Below the pieces are notes generated by a model. That model saw nothing but the letters and a program-made list of their open reading frames with translations. It was not told where the DNA came from and ran no database searches. A stretch of DNA of 64,000 nt, taken from Paraglaciecola sp. (GTDB lineage Bacteria > Pseudomonadota > Gammaproteobacteria > Enterobacterales > Alteromonadaceae). Shown in pieces: positions 10,843 to 20,762 of the stretch. Location of the stretch: contig JAACSL010000011.1 of the NCBI GenBank assembly GCA_009993955.1, positions 1 through 64,000 on the forward strand. The letters run 5' to 3'. Position numbers and translations under genes: made by a program. Numbering within the stretch: the first letter of the stretch is position 1; each line of letters opens with the position of its first letter.

Positions 10843-11766
10843 GTGGATAGGTCAGAGGGACAAGCGGTGGCAGATAGGGATGAGGTGCAGGATGTTAAAC
10901 AGGAGCAGAGCAGCGTGACATGGTTTGAAAAATTTGATCAACATCAAGGGCGCTATGTTGCCTTGCTCATGGCAGCGTATTTGTTGGTTAATAATAGTAT
11001 TAACGCGACGTCTAACTGGATGGAAGCCAGCCGCAACGGCAGTCCAGATTTTGCTTTGTGGGAGCCATTTTTGTGGGAGTACTCCAGTGCTATCAGTACC
11101 CTGTGTTTGGCACCAATATTGTTTTTCTGCTGGGCTAAACTGAGTAATAATTTGCTCAAATTGCCCAAGCAAGTAGTCTTGCATGTGGGCCTTGCAGTGG
11201 CGTTTTCTGTGTCTCATGTCGCCCTCATGGTGGCAATGCGTAAAGTGGTGTATGCCTTGGCCGCCAGTGAATATAACTTTGAGCCGGTGTTCAGAGAATT
11301 TTTTTATGAATTACGCAAAGATGTGTGGGGCTATCTGTTCTTTTTTGCCCTGTATCAACTGTATCAGTTTGTTTATCGACGGCTTAAAGGCGAAGCCAAT
11401 CTTATCAGTGCGCAAACTAAGGATCAGCGGGTACTGGCGGCACCTGAACATCTGTTGGTGAAGAAGCTCGACCGTGAATTTTTGGTGCGAGTCAGTGACA
11501 TCGAATGGCTGGAGTCATCGGGCAACTATGTCAACTTGCACAGCGGAGGGCGAATCTATCCTTTGCGCGCCACATTGGGCGAGCTTAGCGAGCGCTTAGC
11601 TGAAAGTGGTTTCAGCCGTATTCATCGTAGTTACATGGTCAATCATCACGTCATTGACCACATCAGCTATCAGAGTAGCGGTGATGGTGAAATCCACTTA
11701 AAGGGTGGCCAAGTTCTGAATTTATCCCGTCGCTACAAAGACGCCTTTAAAGAAAGACTCAGCTAG
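10843..11766 (+). CDS. LytTR-type DNA-binding regulator with N-terminal membrane domain
   Basis: 'FLVRVSDIEWLESSGNYVNLHSGGRIYPLRATLGELSERL...FSRIHRSYMVNHHVIDHI...LSRRYKDAFKERL' is a LytTR domain; TM region upstream. Confidence 0.9.
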   Translation: MDRSEGQAVADRDEVQDVKQEQSSVTWFEKFDQHQGRYVALLMAAYLLVNNSINATSNWMEASRNGSPDFALWEPFLWEYSSAISTLCLAPILFFCWAKLSNNLLKLPKQVVLHVGLAVAFSVSHVALMVAMRKVVYALAASEYNFEPVFREFFYELRKDVWGYLFFFALYQLYQFVYRRLKGEANLISAQTKDQRVLAAPEHLLVKKLDREFLVRVSDIEWLESSGNYVNLHSGGRIYPLRATLGELSERLAESGFSRIHRSYMVNHHVIDHISYQSSGDGEIHLKGGQVLNLSRRYKDAFKERLS

Positions 11767-11787
11767 CTTGTATGCCTGAGCTTTTGT

Positions 11788-12903
11788 TTATTGATTGTCT
11801 GCGATTATCGGTTTGCGTAAATCCACGATTTCACCAAACGCTGGCAGGCGTAAGCTCACGCCCTTTTGTTGGCTAATTCTGCGCACCTCATTAAGAGGTT
11901 CATCCCAAGGGTGAAACGCCAGATCAAACGTACTGTTGTGGATGGGTATTAATACTTTGCCTTGCAGGTCAATATGGGCTTGCACGGTTTGCTCAGGAAA
12001 CATATGCACGGCCGGCCAGTTTTTGTCATAGGCACCATTTTCCATCAAGGTAATGTCGAAGGGGCCATACTTCTCGCCAATTTCTTTGAAACCGCCAAAA
12101 TAGCCGCTGTCACCACTAAAAAATACCTTCACCTCGGCAAACAATAAGGTCCACGACCCCCACAGTGTTTCATTACTGTCCCATGGCGTGCGTCCTGAAA
12201 AATGCTGGGTGGGGGTGAACACCACTTTTGCCTTGGCAAACGGCTGCTCATCCCACCAATTAAAGGTTTGAATGCGCTGTGCGGGCACACCCATATCCAT
12301 GATCTGTTGATCAACCCCTAAAGGCACCAAAAATAAAGCTGCGCGTCTGGCTAAAAATTCTATGCTGCCCTTGTCGAGGTGATCGTAGTGATTGTGGGAC
12401 AAAAACACTTTGTCGATGGCTGGCAAGTCTTGCAGGCTAATCGCGGGTGGTTCAAAGCGTTTTGGGCCAGCAAAAGAAACAGGGGAAGCCCGTTCGCCAA
12501 ATACGGGGTCAATCAACCAATATTCACCGTAAACCTTTAGCAATAGCGAAGAGTGGCCAAGTTTAATTAAATATAAACCCTCATCATCCAATGCAGCCAA
12601 AGCCTCTTTTTCGAGTGCTTGCACTAAGGCAACATCGGGTTTGATGTTGCTACGTTTTTCGAACATAGCGCGTTTGAAGATGGTGAGTATGGTGGAAAAA
12701 CTGGGGCGATGGTCTTGTTCAGTGTTGGCGAAACGCACGGTCTCTTCCTCAGGTTGCTCAGTGGGTTTACCTGCATTGGCAGCACAAGCTTGTGTGATCA
12801 ATATGCTAAGGCCAAAGCAACCAATCCGTAATCTGTTGAATATCATGTTTTTATTGCGCTCAAGCGATGCAAGGCTGCGCTGGCTGTTAACTATGTTATA
12901 CAT
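11788..12903 (-). CDS. MBL-fold metallohydrolase (UlaG/NAPE-PLD-like)
   Basis: 'LIKLGHSSLLLKVYGEYWLIDPVFGERASP', 'LSHNHYDHLD', 'VFFSGDSGYFGGFKEIGEKYGPFDITLMENGAYD'. Likely start MIFNRLRIG with a signal sequence. Confidence 0.85.
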   Translation of the reverse strand: MYNIVNSQRSLASLERNKNMIFNRLRIGCFGLSILITQACAANAGKPTEQPEEETVRFANTEQDHRPSFSTILTIFKRAMFEKRSNIKPDVALVQALEKEALAALDDEGLYLIKLGHSSLLLKVYGEYWLIDPVFGERASPVSFAGPKRFEPPAISLQDLPAIDKVFLSHNHYDHLDKGSIEFLARRAALFLVPLGVDQQIMDMGVPAQRIQTFNWWDEQPFAKAKVVFTPTQHFSGRTPWDSNETLWGSWTLLFAEVKVFFSGDSGYFGGFKEIGEKYGPFDITLMENGAYDKNWPAVHMFPEQTVQAHIDLQGKVLIPIHNSTFDLAFHPWDEPLNEVRRISQQKGVSLRLPAFGEIVDLRKPIIADNQ

Positions 12904-12936
12904 AGTTGATTCGAGGCCAGACAGATCAGTGAAAGC

Positions 12937-13332
12937 TTAGCGATGGAATGTTTGTAACGCGCTGAGCGCTTCTTCAGCGCGTGCGGCGGGTACAAAAATA
13001 TGGTCGTGGTAATACGCCGCTATCACATTGGCACTGATACCCAGCGAAGCTAATTGTGTCGCAACAGCTGCGGTCAAGCCAACAGCCTCCAGACTGGAAT
13101 GCACGGTTAAGGTTATTTGCCTAAACACGCCGTTAAAAGCCAATCCAGCTTGCAATGCTTGCGATTTTTCTAAGACCAAGGTTAGCCCTTCTGACTCGAT
13201 AAAGGTGGCAACAGATCGAAGGGATAAGTAGTCCACTAATTCACCTTTTACACAGCAAAATACAAACTCTGCTGGAAGTAAGATCGGACGCATCGAAGAG
13301 AGTAATAGATCTAACTGGGTAATGCCTGACAT
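12937..13332 (-). CDS. ACT-domain-containing protein
   Basis: 131 aa; 'ITLTVHSSLEAVGLTAAVATQLASLGISANVIAAYYHDHIFVPAARAEEALSAL'. Confidence 0.75.
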   Translation of the reverse strand: MSGITQLDLLLSSMRPILLPAEFVFCCVKGELVDYLSLRSVATFIESEGLTLVLEKSQALQAGLAFNGVFRQITLTVHSSLEAVGLTAAVATQLASLGISANVIAAYYHDHIFVPAARAEEALSALQTFHR

Positions 13333-13400
13333 GCTGGATGCCCTAATGTAAATTAAACTGCCGTGTTGATCTTCACAGAAAATACCATGAATTCAGGTGA

Positions 13401-13691
13401 CTACAACTCGAGGTCGATACTTGAATCAGAGTGTTTGATGAGACGACCTAAACTTCTGAGCAGCAAAGCAACCGCTCTGAACGGAAATTCAACTACGACC
13501 TCAAGTAAATCATACCAATGACTGTCATGGTCATGCTGCGCTGGCCACAGATAATCAGAGCATGCAAAGCCAACAAAACTTGACAATAATACAGCCCAGT
13601 TAAATCCAAACAAGACTAAATCAATTACGAGATAAGTACTTAGGATGAAAATCAGAAGCGACAGAACAGCGCGAAAATTATGCATGGTCAA
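13401..13691 (-). CDS. Hypothetical membrane protein
   Basis: 96 aa with two hydrophobic segments; no recognised family. Confidence 0.45.
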   Translation of the reverse strand: MTMHNFRAVLSLLIFILSTYLVIDLVLFGFNWAVLLSSFVGFACSDYLWPAQHDHDSHWYDLLEVVVEFPFRAVALLLRSLGRLIKHSDSSIDLEL

Positions 13692-13776
13692 TACAATTAA
13701 AATGCCTAGAAATACCTACGGTCAAGGTTACCAAGGAGAATGATTAAATAACGCATGCCTGTGTATCCTCGTTTAT

Positions 13777-14154
13777 TTATTTAACATCATGTTGATGATA
13801 TGAACGTCTATTTGCCTCAATGGAGGGCAATGCAGACTCCGCCCATGCTTTGGCCATCTGTACAACCGGAACCAATGATTCGCCTAACTCTGTCAGTTGA
13901 TATTCCACTTTAAGCCGCCCAGAGTCTGGGCAAACAAGGCGCGAGACTATGCCATCTCGTTCTAACTGGCGTAAAGCTTGGGTGAGCATCTTCTGTGATA
14001 CACCCTCACAGAGTCGTTTCAGCTCACCAAATCGAAGGACTTGTTGGTCTAGACCGCCAACAATCAACGAGACCCATTTTTGCCCAATTAAAGCCAGTAC
14101 ATCTCGAGAGGGACAAATCGCAGCATAGACGTTTGGTTTCACTTCATTATTCAT
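13777..14154 (-). CDS. HxlR-family winged-helix regulator
   Basis: 'CPSRDVLALIGQKWVSLIVGGLDQQVLRFGELKRLCEGVSQKMLTQALRQLERDGIVSRLV...VEYQLTELGESL'. Confidence 0.9.
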   Translation of the reverse strand: MNNEVKPNVYAAICPSRDVLALIGQKWVSLIVGGLDQQVLRFGELKRLCEGVSQKMLTQALRQLERDGIVSRLVCPDSGRLKVEYQLTELGESLVPVVQMAKAWAESALPSIEANRRSYHQHDVK

Positions 14155-14157
14155 GGG

Positions 14158-14177
14158 TAGTTACCAAAAGGTACCTA
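14158..14177. promoter_or_regulatory. Candidate HxlR operator (imperfect palindrome)
   Basis: TAGTTACC-AAAA-GGTACCTA, one mismatch, in the divergent interval between the HxlR gene and an alpha/beta hydrolase. Confidence 0.4.
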
Positions 14178-14333
14178 ATTTACGGTATAAACAAGGGTCT
14201 GATAAAGTACTTAAGCTTGTTAATAACCAAGCGAACTCGCTTGAAAAAATGAATGTGTAAGCAATTCCAACACTTGAACTGGCGAACGGCATTAATGTTC
14301 GGCGAAACTTTAGATTAAGAAGGATGCAGTAAT

Positions 14334-15212
14334 ATGCAAGCAGTCATCGTAACGTCGGCCAGTTTTATCGTTGAGCATGATGTTGTGCTCGGCAACTTGT
14401 ATATGCCGTCGTCATCCTCCACAAAATTACCGGCAGTTGTTGTTGCTGGCCCTATGACCAGCGTTAAAGAACAAGTAACCGGCGTGTACAGTCGTGCAAT
14501 GGCTGAGCAGGGATTTGCTGCATTGACCATTGATCATCGACATTATGGTCAAAGTGACGGGCAACCAAGACAGTACGAATATTACCCACACAAAATTGAA
14601 GATCTTGTTGCCGCCTTAACCTTTTTGTCTGAGCAGGCAGAGGTGGATACCAATAATATTGGTTTGTTGGGAATTTGTCTGGGTTGTGGTTATGCCAGTT
14701 GGGCATCCCAACGCAGCGATAAAGTAAAATGGTTGGGATTGATTGTTGGTTATTACCGCGACGTTGAAGCAATGAAAACCAGTGACAATCAGAGTTTTCA
14801 ACAAAAAATTGACCAAGGTGTGAAGGCAAGACGGCATTACGAGAAAACAGGCGAAGTGATCACGATCCCTGCTGCTGCAATGCATGGTGATGCAGCGATG
14901 ACTTCAGAAAATTTAGTGGATTACTATACTCATAGGGCGAATGTTGCCAATTATAAAAATGGCTTTGCCCTAATGTCTCGTGAACACTTTTTACCATTTG
15001 ACGTTCAATCAGCCGCAAAAAATATCACGGTGCCAACAGTTATGGTGCATTCCGAGAACGCCCTATCACCAAATCTCGCACGAAAGTTTTATGAAAATTT
15101 AGAAAGTGAAAAAAAACTGTTTTGGCTCACAGGGAACAGCCAAGATGATTTTTATGACAATAGTCATTTAGTTAAGCAAGCTGTCACTTTTATGATTCCT
15201 CAAAAAAACTAG
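14334..15212 (+). CDS. Alpha/beta hydrolase (dienelactone-hydrolase-like, Cys nucleophile)
   Basis: 'GLLGICLGCGYAS' nucleophile elbow with Cys; divergent from HxlR regulator. Confidence 0.83.
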   Translation: MQAVIVTSASFIVEHDVVLGNLYMPSSSSTKLPAVVVAGPMTSVKEQVTGVYSRAMAEQGFAALTIDHRHYGQSDGQPRQYEYYPHKIEDLVAALTFLSEQAEVDTNNIGLLGICLGCGYASWASQRSDKVKWLGLIVGYYRDVEAMKTSDNQSFQQKIDQGVKARRHYEKTGEVITIPAAAMHGDAAMTSENLVDYYTHRANVANYKNGFALMSREHFLPFDVQSAAKNITVPTVMVHSENALSPNLARKFYENLESEKKLFWLTGNSQDDFYDNSHLVKQAVTFMIPQKN

Positions 15213-15371
15213 GTATCAACAATGGTTCGCAGACTCTTGTGTTTTGTGCAGTTCAACGAACAGACATCATCACTCTTTTTTTAACAATTCGCTAACGTAA
15301 TCCGTTGCAAGTGCTCAACGGCGGGGCATTTTAGTTTAAGCTCCTCACAATATGGTTTGTTTAGGAAATTT

Positions 15372-18023
15372 ATGTCGCGAATTCTCAGCCAACAAAGTGT
15401 CTGTGTTACATCCCTACTGTTACTCGCCGCGTGCGCCACTATTAATAACACGACTTCATCTGTCGCCTATTTGGATACCAGTCTGAGTTTTGAACAGCGG
15501 GTTGATGATCTGGTGTCGCGCATGACCACTTCAGAAAAAATCGCGCAAATGTATAACGATGCGCCGGCTATCGAGCGTTTGGGGGTGCCTGCTTATGATT
15601 ATTGGAACGAAGCGTTGCACGGCGTTGCAAGGGCGGGCAAGGCTACTGTTTTCCCCCAAGCGATAGGCATGGCAGCAATGTGGGATGAAGATTTAATGTT
15701 AGACGTGGCGACGGCTATTTCTGATGAGGGGCGGGCAAAACATCACTTTTTTGTGGAGAACGATGTGCACTATCGTTATACCGGCTTAACGTTTTGGTCG
15801 CCCAATATCAATATTTTTCGTGATCCGCGCTGGGGCCGCGGCCAAGAAACCTATGGTGAAGATCCTTATCTGACCGGTGAGTTGGCTGTGCAGTTTATTC
15901 ATGGTTTACAGGGGGACGATCCCAAATACTTAAAAACCGCTGCCACCGCCAAACATTTTGCCGTGCACAATGGCCCAGAAATTAGCCGCCATTCCGACAA
16001 TTATGTGGTGAGCAACAAAGACCTTTACGAAACCTACATGCCAGCTTTTGAGAAAGCCATTGTGGATGCCGATGTTGAAGCAGTGATGTGTGCTTATAAC
16101 CGCGTGAATGGTCAACCTGCCTGTGGCAGTGATCTGCTACTCAAAGATATATTGCGTGGGCAGTTTAAGTTTAATGGCCATGTGATGTCAGACTGCGGTG
16201 CTATCGCCGACTTTTATGACCCTAACGCGCATAATGTGGTGCAAGCCCCGGCTGTAGCTGCGGCTTGGGCGGTAACGGCGGGTACAGATTTAAACTGCGG
16301 TACCGGGCGACTCAGCACCTTTGCTAACTTAAACTTTGCGCTCCAAAAAGAGCTCATCAGTGAAGATCTGATTGATCAAGCGGTGCAGCGCTTATTTATG
16401 ACCCGTTTTAAATTAGGCATGTTTGATCCTAAACAAGACGTGAGTTACGCCAACATCCCCACATCCGTGGTGGGCTCGCCTGAACACCTAGCCTTGGCAC
16501 AAAAGGCCACGGAATCTTCATTAGTACTGCTGAAAAACGATGGTTTATTGCCCTTGAAAAAGGGCATCAAAGTCGCGGTGATTGGGCCTAATGCGGATAA
16601 CGAAGATGTACTGTTAGGCAACTACAACGGCATTCCCATCGCCGCAGTTACCCCGTTACAAGGCATTAGCTCTTATCTGGGAGCCGATCAGGTGAGTTAT
16701 GCGCCGGGTAGTGCCATCATTGCCGATGTCTATGGTCATTACCGCACAGTGGGCCCTGAGTATTTCTTCCACCAAAATGCCAACAACGCACTGGTTAGCG
16801 GATTAGAAGCCAAGTACTACCATGTCAGTCACCCGAAGATCACCGATTTTACTAATCTGCGCCCAAGTGGCGAAATGGTGGGTGAACCCGTGCTGAGCCG
16901 CGTTGATGACAACATTGATTTTTATTGGGAACGTTCACCCATTGATGACAAAGTAATGAGCGATTTTGCAGTGGTATGGCAGGGTATTTTAGTGCCACCT
17001 AACAGCGGCAATTACCGCTTTGACGGTGCAGTGGATATAAGCATTGATGGGCAAGCGGTGCAGGGCAGCGTGAAGCTTAAGGCTGGTCAACATTATGCGT
17101 TTAAGGCCTCACGAATTTTTCTGAAAAACCCATGGAGTAATACCATTCCCACGCTGACACTGCGCTGGTTAAACGAATCACAAAACCTGGTTGATGAGGC
17201 GCTTGCCCAAGCTAAAAATGCCGATGTGATGGTGGTGGTGGTGGGTATTTCGCCACGCATTGAAGGGGAAGAAATGCCCGTGAAGTTGGATGGCTTCAAC
17301 TACGGTGACCGGGAAGATATCGACCTGCCTGATGAACAGCAAAACCTCATAAAAGCCCTACACAAACTAGGCAAACCTATGGTGTTAGTGAATTTCAGTG
17401 GTAGCGCGGTGGCCTTGAATTGGGAAAACGACAACTTAAATGCCATCGTGCAAGCATTCTATCCGGGTGAAGCCACCGGCACTGCTTTGGCCAGATTGTT
17501 ATGGGGGGAATACAGTCCATCTGGTCGTTTGCCCATCACCTTCTACAAAAATCTAGCGGGATTTGCCGCGTTTGATGACTACGCCATGGAGAATCGCACC
17601 TATAAATATTTTGCCGGTGAGGTGTTATATCCCTTTGGTTATGGCCTAAGTTATGGTGATTTTCATTACAGTAATTTGCAGGCCCCGACTGCCTTATCAG
17701 CCGGGCAAGACCTGAGTTTCAGTGTGGATGTGAGCAACGTAGGTGACATGGACTCCGCTGAGGTGACACAAGTTTATGTGAGCATGCCCGATGCGCCAGT
17801 ACGAGTGCCACAACTTGAATTGGCGGGTTTTCAGCATCATGACTTGGCCAAAAGGGAGCAACACACTCTGCATTTTACTCTCACCGCTAAGCAGCTCAGC
17901 TATGTTGACAACGACGGCATTCATCAGCCTTACGTCGGTAAGTTGTTACTCAGTGTTGGCAGCGGTCAACCGAAATATCTGCAAGCACAATACAAACAAC
18001 AGGCAGTGGTTACCCTTAACTAG
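15372..18023 (+). CDS. Glycoside hydrolase family 3 lipoprotein (beta-glucosidase/xylosidase-like) with PA14-like insertion and FnIII-like C-terminus
   Basis: Lipobox 'LLAAC'; 'WNEALHGVARAG', 'TAKHFAVHNGPE', 'GHVMSDCGAIADFY', 'GEYSPSGRLPITFYK', 'YPFGYGLSYGDFHYSNL'; insertion around 'SGLEAKYYHVSHP...WQGILVPPNSGNYRFDGAVDISIDGQAV'. ATG at 15372 preceded by AGGAAA. Confidence 0.92.
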   Translation: MSRILSQQSVCVTSLLLLAACATINNTTSSVAYLDTSLSFEQRVDDLVSRMTTSEKIAQMYNDAPAIERLGVPAYDYWNEALHGVARAGKATVFPQAIGMAAMWDEDLMLDVATAISDEGRAKHHFFVENDVHYRYTGLTFWSPNINIFRDPRWGRGQETYGEDPYLTGELAVQFIHGLQGDDPKYLKTAATAKHFAVHNGPEISRHSDNYVVSNKDLYETYMPAFEKAIVDADVEAVMCAYNRVNGQPACGSDLLLKDILRGQFKFNGHVMSDCGAIADFYDPNAHNVVQAPAVAAAWAVTAGTDLNCGTGRLSTFANLNFALQKELISEDLIDQAVQRLFMTRFKLGMFDPKQDVSYANIPTSVVGSPEHLALAQKATESSLVLLKNDGLLPLKKGIKVAVIGPNADNEDVLLGNYNGIPIAAVTPLQGISSYLGADQVSYAPGSAIIADVYGHYRTVGPEYFFHQNANNALVSGLEAKYYHVSHPKITDFTNLRPSGEMVGEPVLSRVDDNIDFYWERSPIDDKVMSDFAVVWQGILVPPNSGNYRFDGAVDISIDGQAVQGSVKLKAGQHYAFKASRIFLKNPWSNTIPTLTLRWLNESQNLVDEALAQAKNADVMVVVVGISPRIEGEEMPVKLDGFNYGDREDIDLPDEQQNLIKALHKLGKPMVLVNFSGSAVALNWENDNLNAIVQAFYPGEATGTALARLLWGEYSPSGRLPITFYKNLAGFAAFDDYAMENRTYKYFAGEVLYPFGYGLSYGDFHYSNLQAPTALSAGQDLSFSVDVSNVGDMDSAEVTQVYVSMPDAPVRVPQLELAGFQHHDLAKREQHTLHFTLTAKQLSYVDNDGIHQPYVGKLLLSVGSGQPKYLQAQYKQQAVVTLN

Positions 18024-18035
18024 TGGGAGCGAGGC

Positions 18036-18065
18036 AAAAAACCGAGGGCCGTGCTCGGTTTTTCT
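18036..18065. terminator. Bidirectional intrinsic terminator
   Basis: AAAAACCGAG-ggccgtg-CTCGGTTTTT between convergent genes. Confidence 0.8.
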
Positions 18066-18075
18066 GCCCTTCAAG

Positions 18076-18714
18076 CTAAGATTCTGTTTTATTTAACAGG
18101 TAGAGGACTAACGCGATGTACTCATCGGTGGAGGTGATGCTGTTGGCGATAACCTGATATTTGTCATTCACAATCACCGTTGGCACAGTATGGATCCCCG
18201 CTGCCCGCAGTGCTGCCGTGCTGCGCTGTGCTTTGTTGAACTGGGCATTGACGGCAAAGCTGCTCATGGTTTTATCGAAGGCTTCACCCTCAACATCGTT
18301 GATGACAAACAAATTTTTGAGGTCTTGCTGGTTACTAAAGTCTGCTTTATTAACGTGGATATAGTTAAATATCGCTGGGATCATGGTTTTGTCGACATGC
18401 AATATTTCCGCGCTAAACAATGCTTTTGTCAGCATGTGCTCTATTTCAGGATTGCGACCAGGCAGGCTATCAACATGGTTTTTTACGAAGGTAGTCCCGG
18501 CTGGCAAGGCAGCATGCATGGCATCGATAATCGGTTCAAAGCGAAAGCAATGCGGGCAATAGAATGAAAAATACTCAGTCACTTTAGGGCTTTCGGACGC
18601 TTGCTCCGCTACCACCGCAAAATGTTTACCTTTTTCAAACTCAATGGCCATGCTAGCTGTACTAAGCACGCTAAGTACACTGAAAAACCCTATACAAACC
18701 AAACGTTTAAGCAT
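18076..18714 (-). CDS. Thiol:disulfide interchange protein, DsbA-like
   Basis: Signal peptide 'MLKRLVCIGFFSVLSVLSTASMA', active site 'FYCPHCFRFEP', cis-Pro 'GIHTVPTVIVN'. Confidence 0.9.
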   Translation of the reverse strand: MLKRLVCIGFFSVLSVLSTASMAIEFEKGKHFAVVAEQASESPKVTEYFSFYCPHCFRFEPIIDAMHAALPAGTTFVKNHVDSLPGRNPEIEHMLTKALFSAEILHVDKTMIPAIFNYIHVNKADFSNQQDLKNLFVINDVEGEAFDKTMSSFAVNAQFNKAQRSTAALRAAGIHTVPTVIVNDKYQVIANSITSTDEYIALVLYLLNKTES

Positions 18715-18996
18715 CTGAATATTCCACAAAAATCTTTTAACTAGCCTCGCAGTGTACGTGGTGATCAAGGCCTTGCAAGGCAAAAAATGTGTATAAACGT
18801 GTCATGCCAGTTCAGCTGAATTGGCCACCGAAAGTGCCGTCAGGGCTGGTGCAAAATGGTTGTCATATTTTGCTCAACGGGAATGATGGTCACAAACTGA
18901 CCGGTTAAACGGTGTCATATAAACGTCAATAAACTGCAATAAATCAGTCAAAAAGCCATGTTACTTTTGCCCAAACCAGCTGACTGATGAGTTGTA

Positions 18997-20760
18997 ATGA
19001 ATCCGAGCTATGTCACGTATATTGCACTGACTCTTGTCGCGGTGTACCTGCTTTACCGAATTATGGTGCGTTTGCAACTATCACGGGCTAAACACCCCTC
19101 ACTACGTGGACACAGTAAATGGTCGCGTCGGGTTGCCCGTTTTATCCCGTATTTTAGTTACGATGGTGAGCATTTTTTTGCCAGTGACGGGGCGCCACCG
19201 CACATTGTTGACCAACGTCGTCAAGCACTGCATGCACTGCAGCAATCCATGGAAGCAACATCGCCACGTACCCTAGCTTATGCATCAGCCATTGAAAACA
19301 GCATTTCCGACGTGCGTTTTACCAGCCACTACCGCATTCCTTTTCCTTATCGTCAGCAGCTTCCGCAGGTTTTTCGCTTAGGCTCCATCGCCCAAGAAAG
19401 TCAGGGTTCTAAAATCAAAGACTTAGATGGCAATTGGCGTTACGACTTGTCCGGGTCGTATGGCGTTAACGTGTTTGGTTACGATTTTTACAAAACGTGT
19501 ATGGACGATGGCATTGCCCAAGCTCGGCAGCTTGGCCCAGTGTTAGGCAGTTATCATCCTTTGATTGCAGAAAACGTCGAGGCCATTAAAAAGATATCGG
19601 GCTTAGATGAAGTATCGTTTCACATGTCTGGCACCGAAGCGGTGATGCAAGCAGTACGGCTGGCGCGTTACCACACCGGCAAAACGCATTTAGTGCGTTT
19701 TTGTGGCGCTTATCACGGCTGGTGGGATGGGGTACAACCGGGTATTGGCAATACCCGCGTCACTAACGACGTCTACACCTTGGCCGATTTCAGTGAGCAT
19801 AGCTTGCAGGTATTGCGTCGTCGCAAAGATATCGCCTGCGTATTAATAAATCCCTTGCAAGCGTTTCACCCCAATGCCGATGCGCCATCGGATGCCGCTT
19901 TGGTGGCCAGTGATCGAAACACCGATTTTAATAAACAACGTTACAGCCAATGGTTGGCCAATATCCGTGAAATCTGCAGTGCACGAGGGATAGTCTTGAT
20001 CATGGACGAGGTGTTTACTGGCTTTCGTTTGAGTTATCGCGGGGCACAAGGTTTTTACGGTATTCAAGCTGATATGGTGACTTACGGTAAAACACTTGGC
20101 GGGGGCCTGCCCATCGGCGTATTGGCAGGTACCCATAAATTAATGAAACGTTTTAACGATGCGCAGCCGGTGAATGTGTCCTTTGCGCGCGGTACCTTTA
20201 ATAGTCATCCCTATGTAATCGGTGCAATGCATCGCTTTTTAACACGCATCGCCCAAGCCGATATTCAGCAGCAATATGCTGATTCTGAAGCCCTGTGGAA
20301 TAGACGCACTGCACGTTTCAACCAGCGTTTAATCGCCGCAAATCTGCCTGTGCGCATCAGCAATATTCACTCGATTCTGTCAGTGCTTTACACCATACCC
20401 AGCCGCTATAACTGGATGTTGCAGTTCTACCTCAAGCATGCAGGCCTAGAACTCAGTTGGACAGGCACCGGACGTTTGATCATGAGTTTTAGCTTCAGTG
20501 ATGCAGAATTTGACCAAGTGATCGACGCGTTTGTGCGTGGAGCCACCCACATGCAGCAAGATGGCTGGTGGTGGCAGGCGCCACAACTCACTAATAAAAC
20601 CATCAAACGTCAGTTTTTGATGGATATGCTGGGCAGTAAATTTCCGTGGTTGGCGGGCTGGCTTCCGCAACCATTAGCCCAGCGCCAAACCTACCATGCA
20701 TCTATACAAACCTCGAACCATTCGCATGAACACGCAACTAATGTAAGCAAGGTGGGTTAG
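18997..20760 (+). CDS. Class III PLP-dependent aminotransferase (glutamate-1-semialdehyde aminomutase-like) with N-terminal TM anchor
   Basis: N-terminal 'YVTYIALTLVAVYLLYRIMV'; 'SGTEAVMQAVRLARYHTGKTHLVRFCGAYHGWWDG', 'IMDEVFTGFRLSYRGAQG', PLP lysine motif 'YGKTLGGGLPIGVLAG'. Confidence 0.9.
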   Translation: MNPSYVTYIALTLVAVYLLYRIMVRLQLSRAKHPSLRGHSKWSRRVARFIPYFSYDGEHFFASDGAPPHIVDQRRQALHALQQSMEATSPRTLAYASAIENSISDVRFTSHYRIPFPYRQQLPQVFRLGSIAQESQGSKIKDLDGNWRYDLSGSYGVNVFGYDFYKTCMDDGIAQARQLGPVLGSYHPLIAENVEAIKKISGLDEVSFHMSGTEAVMQAVRLARYHTGKTHLVRFCGAYHGWWDGVQPGIGNTRVTNDVYTLADFSEHSLQVLRRRKDIACVLINPLQAFHPNADAPSDAALVASDRNTDFNKQRYSQWLANIREICSARGIVLIMDEVFTGFRLSYRGAQGFYGIQADMVTYGKTLGGGLPIGVLAGTHKLMKRFNDAQPVNVSFARGTFNSHPYVIGAMHRFLTRIAQADIQQQYADSEALWNRRTARFNQRLIAANLPVRISNIHSILSVLYTIPSRYNWMLQFYLKHAGLELSWTGTGRLIMSFSFSDAEFDQVIDAFVRGATHMQQDGWWWQAPQLTNKTIKRQFLMDMLGSKFPWLAGWLPQPLAQRQTYHASIQTSNHSHEHATNVSKVG

Positions 20761-20762
20761 TC

